From the NCBI GenBank assembly GCA_018398765.1, contig JAHBMJ010005102.1, positions 40,134 to 74,784 of the forward strand: a stretch of DNA of 34,651 nucleotides, written 5' to 3'. Every line of letters starts with the position of its first letter. The first letter of the stretch is position 1. Shown here piece by piece: positions 23,901 through 32,153 of this stretch. The DNA comes from Chromera velia (Eukaryota > Sar > Chromeraceae). A program made the translations under genes and the position numbers. The notes beneath the pieces are model-generated. The model ran no database searches. It saw only the letters and a program-made list of their open reading frames with translations, and was not told the origin of the DNA.

Positions 23901-25662
23901 AGTGACCTTTTTGCCGGTTCCCCAAAGCACACACACACACACACACACACACGAAGACACATACACACGCACGCAGAGGGGGGGGGGGAGAGAGACAGAG
24001 AGAGAAAGGAAGGAAGGAAGGAAGGAAGGAAGGAAAAAGGAAAGAAGGAAATAGGAAGGAAGGAAGGAAGGAAGGAAGAAAGAAAGAAAGACAGAAAAGA
24101 AGAAAAGAAGAAAAGAAGAAAAAAAGAAAAGAAGAAAAGAAAGAAAGAAAGAAAGAAAGAAAGAAGGAAGGAAAAAGGAAAGAAGGAAATAGGAAGGAAG
24201 GAAGGAAGGAAGGAAGAAAGAAAGACAGAAAAGAAGAAAAGAAGAAAAGAAGAAAAAAAGAAAAGAAGAAAAGAAAGAAAGAAAGAAAGAAAGAAAGAAA
24301 ACTGTCAGAAAGAAAGAAAGAAAGAAAGAAAGAAAACAGTCAGAAAGAAAGAAAACAGTCACAAACAAACATGACATGACAATGTACACTTTTTACGCCC
24401 TGACGACTCCCTTTGGGACCGTGCATCTGTTTGTGAGGGTGCATGGGTGCATGGGTCTGTGATCGAGTCAGTGAATGAGTTAGCGAATTAATGGTAAGCG
24501 AGCCAGTGAATCTCTCTTTTTTTTCTGTTCTTTCTCTTTCCCTGGCTTGAATTCTTCTCTCTCTCTCGCACAGATCGACTGACTCACTTGAACTGCATCA
24601 AGTTCTTGGTCAGTGTTCCTGTTTTGTCACTGAAGACATGCGTGACGTTCCCGAGCTCTTCCATCAGGTTGGACGTGTTCGCACACGCTTTCCCCCCAGT
24701 CTCTGGGTCCGCCATCTGTTCGTCCACGTTCACGAACATTGCCTGCCAAAACTTGACGATCTCCATCGTGACGATCAATCCGATCGGAACGAAATACCCA
24801 AACAGAAGAAATTGAGCCCCAAAAACCTGAAATGAAATGAGATCGAAGAAAAATAACAACATGGGATTGCGGATAGATCGTGAAAAGCACCGTTATTAAG
24901 AATCAGCACGGATTCATGTGTAGGTAAAGGACTGAAATAGAAGAATGGAAGAAAAAGGAAAGAGCAGCAGGAAAGAGATACCGCCAGAAGGCGAGAGGAG
25001 GAGATGGAATGATGATGCATTTTCGGTCGGTCCTGTGCAAAAGAAAGCCGAAGGAAAGAAAAGGAAAGGACAAGACTGGACCCATCGAAAGAGCCAAAGA
25101 GGAATCTCGAGTTGAACGCCGAGAATGGATGGATTGAACGAGCAGGGTTCCATGTCTTCTCCGTGTTCTTTCAATTTGTGTTCCTCGTATGTTGTCTTTC
25201 AACCCTTGCAGGCAAACTAGCTAGGCACCTAGAGCAGATCGAGTGGTGAGTCTTCTGGCCGGCCTACCTGGAGAATAAAGATGAATTGGTTCACGCTGTG
25301 CAGCTTCAAATACCTGACAGGAAAGAAATCAAGGACATTCATTCATTCATTCATTCGTCAACAGAACAGAACAGAACAGAACAGAACGGAAGAGGAGTGA
25401 ATGAAAAAAGGCCGGATGGCTGACACCTCCAGCTGCTGTCTGTCTGTCTGTCTGTCTGTCAAGAAGTGAGCTTAGATCGAGAGAGAACCCATGCATGCGT
25501 TTCGAGAGATAAATCATCATACTTCCTCGCATAAATTTGAGGCAAAACACACAAACTATTGGTGCAAGTCAGAGATGAAAGCTGCAGCGAGAACTCAGTC
25601 AAGTGTGTGCAAAAGGAGAGCAATTACAGAAAGGCATGCACAAGGACTGAAGCATTGAGCCC

Positions 25663-25705
<43 letters not shown>

Positions 25706-26434
25706 TCTGAGCAATCATCTCCACAAATCGATCTGTTTGCTTGCTTACCAGTGCGATCTCAAATCTATTTGCTTGAACGCTTACCAGTGCGATCTGAAAT
25801 CGTCAACGAAAAGTCCTGCGAAGAGTGCCATGAGGAAGCAGAAGAAGAACTGGAGGCAGAAGAGAACGATCAGGTGCCGGTTCCAAGTACGCTCCAGGTC
25901 AGTCCACTTTTGTCGAGCCTGCATACGTATGTGCGTGCGTGCGTCAGTCAATGGGAAGAGAACGGCTTCTCTTCTTTTCTCTTCCTTGACATGCACAGAT
26001 CGAAAAGAGGGAGGGAGGGAGGGAAGAGAGGGAGAGAGAGGGGCAGGCAGGGAGGGAGGATACAGACGCACGCATACACACACACGCATGGAAACACACA
26101 GATCTAGATCGCACCTCCCAACCTCCCCTCCTTCCTTCCTTCCTTCCTTCCTTCATGCCACTTCCTTCCTTCAGAGTTTATATAAAGTAGACTCCGATTG
26201 AACGCCTCACTGTCGCATTTCTTTTCTTTTCTTCGTTGTCCAGAATTCCGTTTCGTTCTCTGTTTTTTTTAGGGTCTCTTTGGGGTGTGCTTGGTGGATT
26301 GTTGATGCGAAGAATCACTGCATGCACACGGATTTCTTCACTTCTCCGTCAAATCAGTGCAAAACAGATCCGGTCATTTTGTCGTTTCGTCTCGTAATTT
26401 TCAGGCAGAAGGGAAAGAATACAGACAGATCTTT

Positions 26435-26512
<78 letters not shown>

Positions 26513-26520
26513 ACACACAT

Positions 26521-26615
<95 letters not shown>

Positions 26616-28034
26616 GAGAGAGAAAGAGAAGACACACACACAGACCTACCTGTGTGCTCGTATTTCGAAAGATGCGCGTCTGGTGTCCTGTGTACGTGAC
26701 GACTGCGTAGACATACTCAGTGTTCCGAAGCGACGATCCTCTGAGAAGGAACTGAGGAGGGCCTAGAGGCACCTCGGCACGCGGCATTCCTGAGGCGCTC
26801 TGCAGGGCCCCAGAAACCCCATACTTCTTCAGGAGATCTGGAGGGAGGGTCTGAAATCGTCTAACGATGGTGTGTTTCTCCTTTTCTTTTTCTTTTTCTC
26901 CTCCTCCCCCCCTGCCTCCTCGATCCCTCTGATTCTGCTGATGAAGAACCAGAGACTGAGACTGGCCCCTCGTCGCTCTGCCTGTGCCTCTACCTGTACC
27001 CCATTTCTTCTTTCCCTTCTCCCCAGACACCCCTTTTCGCTTTTTCCCCTCGCCCCTCTCCATCCTGCTCTCCGCGCCGTCGGACCCTGACCGAGAGCCC
27101 TGGCTGGACACAGAGGGGGAGGAGGAATCCCGTCTCTTCTTAGCTCGGACTGCCGACGCATCTCTGCCGCGACCCCGTGGAGGCAGCCTCTCCGCAGCCC
27201 TGTCTTCGTCTCCGTCTCCCCCCCCCTCTTCCAGAACTACACCCCCAGAGAACGAGTAGAGACTCTCGTTCGGAACCTCAAAGTGAATTGTGGCTGCAGG
27301 CAGGCAGTGCCACCCGAGCAGAAACATACAGGGCGTTGGCTTTCTTTCGTACAAGACACGCATGAAACAGCTAGGCATTTCTTTAACTGGATGTAGAAAT
27401 CGTGCTGTCTGTGTGGATGCTGCAGCTGTCTAAATCAATTCAGTCGCTCTTCTCCGTTGCATTATGCTTCCTTCCTTCCTTCCTTCCCTCCCGCACCTCC
27501 ACCCAAACAAAGGAGGCTCCACTGTGCACGTGTCACGGCCGCATAGGACATGACAGGGTTCGAAAGGGAAAAAAAGATCAATCCAAAAGAAACAAAAGGG
27601 ACTTTGGGAGAAAGTTTGCAAAGCGCTGGGCCCTTTTTTCGAGACGCGCGCGTTTTTGCTTCGACCTGGTTTTTGTTTTCCCATTTTGACGCACAAAGGG
27701 ACAGATTTCGAATTTAGTTTGTGAGATCGAGTTGTGTTGTGTTGAGTGAACGGACGCGAAAGTGCATAACGTACCTCTGAAGCCAGCAGCATCGTCGTCG
27801 TTTTTGATCATCTGCGACAGCTCTGGGACGGAAGCTTTGTGTTTCAGGTTGGTCTCTCCATCTGCGTACGTCGTGCACCAAGGAAGGAAGAAAGGAAGGA
27901 AGGAAAGCAGCCAGGCAGCGGGTCGGGAAAGAAAAAGAAAGCGCGTCTCAAAAAGCAGAAACGAAAAAACAAATGGGTGGACAGGGAATGCTGACTTCAT
28001 CGGAAGACAGGAAGGAAACAGACCATAGAAGCAC

Positions 28035-28068
<34 letters not shown>

Positions 28069-28351
28069 CACAGTCACACTCACACTCACACTCACTCTCA
28101 CTTGCACAGGGAGAGAGAGAGAATCAAACGAAGAAAGGAAGAACAAAATAAAGGAAGGAAGGCAGAAAAGATGAAGAAGCAAAACTGACCGAGGTTTTTT
28201 GTCTCAACATAGCAGATACCGAATTCATCGGAACAGCTGAGTACCACCAAATCTGCAGGAAAGAACTGGTCCTCCCTCACCTGCACGCAGGCAGGAAGGA
28301 AGAGAGAGAGAGATGGCAAGAACGAACGAAGGAAGGAAAGAAATTCAGAAA

Positions 28352-28384
<33 letters not shown>

Positions 28385-29964
28385 GACAAGCAAGGAAGGA
28401 AGGAGAAAAGAGCCGAATGCATGAAAGAAGAGGTGTGCATCAATCTACTAATGTATCCCTTCGGGCAAGCCTCGATTCAAGAAACTCAACAGACGCCTGG
28501 GTTGACTCCGAAGTTCTCTTTCCTCTTCTTGCTTTTTTCTCCGGCCTGTCTATGACGCCCAGGACAGCTAAGCACACTGGACTGACAGGCAGAGATCGAG
28601 GCAATAGACAGACACACCATCAATAGAAAAAAGGGTGACATGGACGAATAAACAGCCATGCAGGAAAAAAAGAAACTGTCGGAGAAGAGCAGAGAAGCAA
28701 ACCAACCCACCAACCAACGAACCAATCAACGAACCAACCTTGACGACATCTCCAGGCAGCAGTTCTTCCCAGAGGGCGTCTCTGAACTTTCCTTCCTGCT
28801 CGTCTAGGAGGAGCACCGTGCGGAGGTTTTCCTCCCTGTCGCTCTTGCTTCTTTTGCGGTCTTCCACAGCGCTCTTCAGTGCGGAGATGGTGAGGACGAC
28901 AGAGAGCGGAATCAGGTAAAGGGGGAGGCCGTTGGTGTCAGAGATTTCGGGGATCGTCTGGAGGAACGCCATCGCAAGAAAGTAGCAGTTTGCTGCAACA
29001 ACGCAAAGGAAAGAAACCACAAAGCGGTATTTTGGGTTGAAGGGAGTGGTTCCTTCCTGGCATTGGTCGGAAGAGAATGAGTGTTGCGTAAGAAGGACTT
29101 CGCTGCAACGAAAAGAAAGAAAGAAAGGAAGGAAGGAAAGGAAGGGGGGGGAGAGAAGGGAAGAGACCTGCAGAGAGCCCTGCAGAGAAGAGTCTGGAAC
29201 ATTCATATTGAACAGACGATGAGCATCGCCACGGATTGAAAGGTACTCAGGAGGGAAAGTGCTGAGCATATGCCCATACAGAGACCCGAGCAAAGAAGAG
29301 TCTGGAACATTCATATTGAACGGACGAACAGCATCGCCACATATTGAAAGGCACTCAGGAGGGAAAGTGCTGAACATATGCCCATACAGAGACCCGAGCA
29401 GAGAAGAGTCTGGAACATTCATATTGAACAGACCAACAGCATCACCACATATTGAAAGGCATATAGGAGGGAAAGTGCTGAACATATGCCCATACAGAGA
29501 CCCGAGCAGAGAAGAGTCTGGAACATTCATATTGAACAGACGAACAGCATCGCCACATATTGAGGGGCACACAGGAGGGAAACTGCTGAACATATGCCCA
29601 TAGAGAGACCCGAGCAGAGAAGAGTCTGGAACATTCATATTGAACAGACCAACAGCATCGCCACATATTGAAAGGCACACAGGAGGGAAAGTGCTGCGAG
29701 AAAGGGTGCAATGTTGATGATGCAGTGTTGCACGACTGACTGACAGAAGTTGTGGAACTGCTCAAAGAGGTTGTAGGGGATGAAAGTCCAAATTGTGTAC
29801 TTTGAGGTTTTGATTTTATTGTGCCACTCATGAATTTTGTACTCCGTGTTTGTCTTTGACTCCAGAGGTCCCTCGCCTGCCGAAATTTTGAGGGGCTCAT
29901 CGTTGCTCTTGGGGGGCGCTCTGCGGGGCGCTCGACGTCGACAACACCTGGGAGGACACGGCAT
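5374..29964 (-). CDS. giant P4-ATPase (phospholipid flippase), 26 exons
   Basis: P4-ATPases move phospholipids to the cytosolic leaflet using ATP. Exons in order: 29964-29745, 28992-28739, 28280-28190, 27861-27775, 27293-26650, 25918-25785, 25313-25268, 24826-24588, 23548-23485, 23275-17983, 17792-17724, 17476-17149, 16552-16453, 16111-16020, 15576-15460, 14483-14315, 14022-13918, 13730-13629, 13466-10200, 9669-9579, 8928-8814, 8291-8165, 7702-7522, 7071-6866, 6172-5942, 5658-5374. All phases match, giving 12,657 nt and 4,218 aa. Seen motifs: NLFEQFHNF (N-terminus), ETKNLDGET (actuator), PIGL in TM4, DKTGTLT with phosphorylated Asp near 559, SPDELALV near 2368, KGAD near 2502, TGDK near 2616, [15 protein letters not shown] near 3838, then TM5-TM10. 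Large disordered inserts lie in exons 5, 10 and 19. Exon 18 is the weakest call (poor acceptor, uncertain donor). The CDC50-type partner expected for the family is not in the window. Confidence 0.85.
6719..6775 (-). repeat. GTCT-flanked core repeat, copy C
   Basis: On the plus strand it reads AGACTATATCATCTTTTC, then CTTCACTTCACTTTTTCCG, with GACA runs after it. It is the reverse complement of copies A and B. It lies in the P4-ATPase intron between exons 24 and 25 and is therefore sense to that gene. Confidence 0.75.
7083..7190. repeat. GGCA/GGCG tetranucleotide tract
   Basis: Imperfect GGCA, GACA and GGCG units lie just upstream, in the sense direction, of the acceptor of P4-ATPase exon 24, so the intron end reads as TGCC units before TGCAG. 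Confidence 0.7.
7329..7441. repeat. polypurine GAAA tract
   Basis: More than 100 bp is almost pure A and G on the plus strand and pyrimidine in the sense strand of the P4-ATPase. It lies in the intron between exons 23 and 24. Confidence 0.75.
7727..7893. repeat. GCAT, GTGA and GA microsatellites
   Basis: Three simple repeats stand in series in the intron between exons 22 and 23: GCAT units near 7727-7745, AGTG units near 7753-7788 and an AG tract from about 7840 to 7893. Confidence 0.8.
8316..8410. repeat. ATTC and GGCA tetranucleotide repeats
   Basis: Several CATT units are followed by GGCA/GGAG units in the intron just upstream, in the sense direction, of exon 22. Confidence 0.75.
9016..9090. 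repeat. GAAT tetranucleotide repeat
   Basis: About 75 bp of GAAT units with occasional GAGT. It is in the intron between exons 20 and 21. Confidence 0.85.
9389..9445 (-). repeat. GTCT-flanked core repeat, copy D
   Basis: GACA runs flank it on both sides, and the 9446-9541 side is nearly pure GACA/CAGA. The core differs from copy C at a few bases (AAACG for AATCG; TTATTTC for TTCTTTC). It lies in the P4-ATPase intron between exons 20 and 21 and is sense to the gene. Confidence 0.75.
9441..9541. repeat. GACA tetranucleotide repeat
   Basis: About 100 bp of GACA with periodic ACAGACAC interruptions, directly flanking core repeat copy D. Confidence 0.85.
10155..10200. repeat. GACT repeat beginning at the exon 19 donor
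   Basis: On the sense strand this is GTCA repeated about eleven times. The first unit supplies the donor GT and the adjoining base belongs to the exon's final ACA codon. Confidence 0.85.
10200..13466 (-). other. exon 19 of the P4-ATPase: about 1,089-codon disordered insert
   Basis: A 3,267-bp open exon starts with the acidic [17 protein letters not shown] and ends with conserved family sequence, [15 protein letters not shown] and then [10 protein letters not shown], joined in phase 0 to [11 protein letters not shown]. Family members have only a short variable loop here, before ALVIDG-type sequence. The insert is Pro/Ser/Gly-rich, with Gln runs and RERE/RDRD stretches like those in exon 10. 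The 5' acceptor follows a TTCC repeat. Confidence 0.8.
13629..13730 (-). other. possible exon 18 of the P4-ATPase (uncertain)
   Basis: The frame encodes 34 residues of coding character around [20 protein letters not shown]. It fits phase 0 on both sides only with an unusual purine-rich acceptor (AAAAAG) and a GTCACC donor. A nearby GC|GTAGGC donor would break the frame of exon 19. The exon may be optional: exons 17 and 19 also join directly in phase 0. Confidence 0.4.
13738..13917. repeat. CTCA/CTCC array beginning at the exon 17 donor
   Basis: About 180 bp of period-4 repeat fills the intron. On the sense strand it starts GTAAGTGAGTGAGGGAGTGA exactly at the donor of exon 17. Confidence 0.85.
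14556..15388. repeat. 17-bp minisatellite, about 49 copies
   Basis: The unit ATAAAAGAAGGCAGGAG repeats head to tail with few substitutions (AAAGCAGG, GGGGATAA, GAGGTAA variants). It is almost entirely purine on the plus strand. It lies in the intron between exons 15 and 16, which join correctly as EDK|LQDDVP, so its long minus-strand open frames are not coding. Confidence 0.9.
16135..16197. repeat. imperfect inverted repeat (hairpin)
   Basis: CATTCATTTCCATACAGAAT at 16135-16154 pairs with 16174-16197, with a four-base bulge. The loop is about 19 bases. It sits just inside the intron before exon 14. Confidence 0.7.
16528..16664. repeat. 41-bp direct duplication of the exon 13 acceptor region
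   Basis: 16528-16568 and 16624-16664 are identical and offset by 96 bp. Each holds an acceptor plus the first 25 coding bases of exon 13. Only the 16552 acceptor continues the open frame; using the distal copy would add 96 nt that contain a TGA. Confidence 0.8.
16581..16618. repeat. perfect 14-bp inverted repeat with 10-base loop
   Basis: Arms GTTTACTTTCATAC and GTATGAAAGTAAAC enclose ACCCGAACCT. The loop repeats the start of the flanking 41-bp duplicates, so the motif occurs three times within 110 bp. Confidence 0.85.
17827..17932. repeat. CA microsatellite
   Basis: About 100 bp of CA with CG interruptions in the intron between exons 10 and 11. Sense-strand translation of the read-through gives only Cys-Val runs. 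Confidence 0.9.
17983..23275 (-). other. exon 10 of the P4-ATPase: about 1,764-codon disordered insert
   Basis: This single 5,293-bp exon is open throughout. It is joined in phase 0 to exon 9 ([11 protein letters not shown]) and in phase 1 to exon 11, which begins the [13 protein letters not shown] block. It falls between the phosphorylation motif and the nucleotide-binding motif, so it is an insert in the cytosolic N-domain. The sequence is rich in Arg-Glu and Arg-Asp alternation, Ser, Pro, Gly and acidic runs, with no recognisable globular domain or membrane helix. It could be a phosphorylation or scaffold region. Its lack of introns contrasts with the small conserved exons around it. Confidence 0.8.
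23558..23608. repeat. AATC and GTCA repeats at the exon 9 acceptor
   Basis: On the sense strand this is GACT units followed by GATT units ending GATCCAG at the acceptor, a period-4 array in place of a pyrimidine tract. Confidence 0.8.
23929..24360. repeat. CA tract then long GGAA/GAAA polypurine tract with internal 138-bp duplication
   Basis: A CA tract at 23929-23952 is followed by about 350 nearly pure purine bases. The block with AAAAAGGAAAGAAGGAAATAGG near 24034 recurs 138 bp later with the same flanking pattern. It lies in the intron between exons 8 and 9 and is pyrimidine in the transcript. Confidence 0.85.
25744..25800. repeat. duplicated exon 6 donor segment
   Basis: GCTTACCAGTGCGATCT occurs at about 25744 and again at about 25779. 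The second copy is the real end of exon 6 plus its donor. The first puts another CACTG|GTAAGC 36 bp into the intron. Confidence 0.75.
26438..26641. repeat. CT, CA and GA microsatellite block
   Basis: About 200 bp of CT, then CA with short interruptions, then GA, ending at the exon 5 donor, which on the sense strand reads GTAGGTCTGTGTGTG. Confidence 0.9.
26650..27293 (-). other. exon 5 of the P4-ATPase with a basic insert in the actuator region
   Basis: Conserved ends [14 protein letters not shown] and [22 protein letters not shown] flank about 140 extra residues rich in Arg, Lys, Gly and Ser, including KKRKG and EKEKEKEK. Normal family members have a short linker here. The join to exon 4 (GFR|A) and to exon 6 is in phase. 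Confidence 0.75.
28037..28101. repeat. CA and CACT microsatellite
   Basis: A CA tract grades into CACTCA units in the intron between exons 3 and 4. Confidence 0.8.
29166..29696. repeat. 108-bp tandem repeat, nearly five copies
   Basis: GAAGAGTCTGGAACATTCAT starts at 29187, 29295, 29403, 29511 and 29619, an exact period of 108 bp with a few substitutions per copy. It lies in intron 1 of the P4-ATPase. On the sense strand the 36-codon unit is free of stops and in the frame of exon 2, but splicing 29745 to 28992 restores the conserved [15 protein letters not shown] sequence. Confidence 0.9.
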
Positions 29965-30653
29965 CTTTCCTCCTTCCCTTCCTTCGTCTCTGGTCTTCAG
30001 CAGTTTCAGCTTCTTTTCAAATCTGTCTGGAAGAAGAGAAGCTGTGGAAGGCAGGACGGCTGTTGCTTGTCCGCATCAACCTGGCTTAATCATTGCAAGC
30101 GCATGTATGTATGTACAGTGTTGTTCTAACTACAACTTCGCACGCAGGGGGTCTGGTACTATTGCTCAGACCTTCAACCTGTCATCTGCGAGCGGGGACA
30201 TTTTGGAGAGTACAGACAAGCTCAAGTAACTTCCTCCAGCACCACAAAGCAAGCATATATATATCTGCACGTGGACCCTGACCACACCCAGTCACTCGAT
30301 GTTGTTTCACCGTCGCATGCATTCAAGCAACGCATATAGAGCTGCATGCATGGTCCTCTATACGCGTATACTTAATTGGCATGCACCTATACGTAAATGC
30401 GCGCGAAGGACGAGAAGGGGGACGGTCCGTCTAGTCCGTCTCTTTGAAGTCTTTCTACCGTTTTTGTCTTTTTTGCCGTTTCTCCTTCTTGATTTAGTTT
30501 TTTTTATATATCGGTTGGTGTGTACGATCCGAAACCGTCCGAAACTTGCTGCGAAGGAGTGTTTTTCAGTCTTTCCCGTCAAGAGCCGAGATTAAAAGGT
30601 GCCGGAACAGCTGAGTTTGGTATGAAACGCTTTCCCGTCTCCTTTGACCAAAA
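29965..30653. other. intergenic region upstream of the P4-ATPase
   Basis: This probably contains the P4-ATPase promoter and the 5' leader of the retroelement. Visible features are the palindrome TATACGCGTATA near 30360 and short inverted TATAGAG/CTCTATA segments near 30336-30362. No tRNA or coding exon is evident. Confidence 0.4.
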
Positions 30654-31466
30654 ATGTTCCCTCTTGGTGATGCTCACGGAGGGAGAATCCCGCCTCTTAG
30701 CCAGATCCTACAGACCGTACAGCAGAACACGGACAGCCTGAAAACTTATATCAGTGCCCACCACGAGATAGCTTGTCGCAGCATCCAGCAGCATGATGCT
30801 CAGCTTGCGATGTTTGCCGAAGCCGCCAAGCTCCAGTCGAGAGGGCTGGAACAATTCTTGGCTTCACAAGAAAAAGCCGACCTTCACATCAGAGAAATTG
30901 TTCGGCTTGACTTGAAGGCCCTGGCCAGGGAGAAGCAGGCTGAGCTGGGGGAGGAGGAAATGGAAAGAACAGAGCCGATGCTACGAAATTATGTTCATGC
31001 CCTTGCCGATTTCGTGGAAGCAGTTGGGGGAAGGGAAACTCAGTCTCAGAATGGTGAGCTCAATGTGGCTGCCAGTGTGGCCACCATCAAAAAAGCAGAG
31101 GTCAAGCCCAGAGTCTGGAGAGGGGGGCGGGAACTCCCCCCTCTGACCATTATCACCTTCTCGGACGAGCGGACTGCGAAAGATTTTGACACCGTGTTTG
31201 GTCTATCACGCACAGTGAAATTCCAAGAGGTTAACTGTAGGATTCGTCTGAGGAAAACACGACCTCAGGCCCGCAGAAATGACTTCGAGTGGGCGTTCGA
31301 GTTGGGCGTGCGTAGCCAGAACGCTGACACGCGGGCCCGCGCCCAGGGAATTCTGAGCAGAGACGATCCGATCACAAATATGCTGCATACATCGCGGATG
31401 TACTGCGGTATCGCGCGAATGAGAGAGAGCTTCCCTCTGCCCGCTCTCAACTTTGTAACGCAATAA
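30654..31466 (+). CDS. retroelement ORF1-like protein (coiled coil plus RRM-like region)
   Basis: The frame encodes 270 aa from an ATG in good A-rich context (accaaaaATG). Residues about 20-110 are helical and charged, with heptad-like spacing typical of a coiled coil. Residues about 155-215 read PPLTIITFSDERTAKDF and then NCRIRLRKTRPQARRNDFEW, a layout similar to the RNA-binding region of LINE-1 ORF1p. This is pattern recognition, not a confirmed homology. After the TAA the same frame stays largely open for another 100 codons up to the LTR insertion, so the TAA may be a decay mutation in a longer Gln/Pro-rich protein. A host gene remains possible. Confidence 0.45.
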   Translation: MFPLGDAHGGRIPPLSQILQTVQQNTDSLKTYISAHHEIACRSIQQHDAQLAMFAEAAKLQSRGLEQFLASQEKADLHIREIVRLDLKALAREKQAELGEEEMERTEPMLRNYVHALADFVEAVGGRETQSQNGELNVAASVATIKKAEVKPRVWRGGRELPPLTIITFSDERTAKDFDTVFGLSRTVKFQEVNCRIRLRKTRPQARRNDFEWAFELGVRSQNADTRARAQGILSRDDPITNMLHTSRMYCGIARMRESFPLPALNFVTQ

Positions 31467-31765
31467 CACCACAACACCGCACAGCAACATCCACTGTTAC
31501 CCCACCAGAACTCCGTCTCCCCTATTGCCCAGAATGCCTCACACGTGCCGTCTTCTCATCCCGTCTCCGGAGTTCAGCCTTCGCAGGCCCCAGTCATTCC
31601 GTCTGGTCTGCCACAGCAGCATGCCCAGCCATAAGCAGCTCCGCCCAGATCGCCTGCACAGCAGGTCAGAGTACAAGAGCGTATCCCCACCCAGAAGGCA
31701 GACAACAAACAGATCCCCAGAGCTCCCAATTCTCCCTCTAAAGTGTTGGATTGTGCTGCTCCATC

Positions 31766-32070
31766 TGTAGGCCAGCTACGAGCGGCGAGTACGCGACGGG
31801 CCCATGGAGTGGCGGAGCCGCGAGGCCGGCGGCGCCGCGGCGATGCGCGCGTAGACTTCAATAATATTCAATAAGTGTGGCTTGGCATAGGACTGAATAA
31901 AGTGACATCGATCTGCATGCATTCGAATTAGCTAACGATCGTTAACGATTGTTGGGCTGGCTTGATCGAAGGAACAATGTACGAACCTCTTTAGGTCAAA
32001 CTCTTATAGTCTCTGAACTCTGAATACACATCGTTAGCGTTGAGAGTTCTAGCCCCGTATTCTGCTTACA
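31766..32070 (+). repeat. left LTR
   Basis: 305 bp, TG...CA ends. A very GC-rich block (GGCGGCGCCGCGGCGATGCG) is followed by AATAAA at 31896-31901 and a GCTAACGATCGTTAACGATT palindromic segment. Confidence 0.9.
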
Positions 32071-32073
32071 ATC

Positions 32074-32090
32074 TGGTTACCAGAGCCAGG
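32074..32090 (+). other. primer binding site
   Basis: TGGTTACCAGAGCCAGG starts three bases after the left LTR. It resembles the TGGTATCAGAGCC sites complementary to the 3' end of initiator Met-tRNA in many LTR retrotransposons. Confidence 0.7.
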
Positions 32091-32153
32091 TTTCAAACAG
32101 GCTTTTTGAATTTTTTTGATTCGTTTGTATTCAGTCTGAATTCTATTGCTGTC

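Noticed and set aside
29166-29696. CRISPR-like array
   Set aside because: The whole 108-bp unit repeats without unique spacers, and the context is a eukaryotic intron.
5374-29964. Guanylate cyclase fused to the P4-ATPase, as in apicomplexans
   Set aside because: The protein ends about 95 residues after the last membrane segment and no cyclase motifs are visible.
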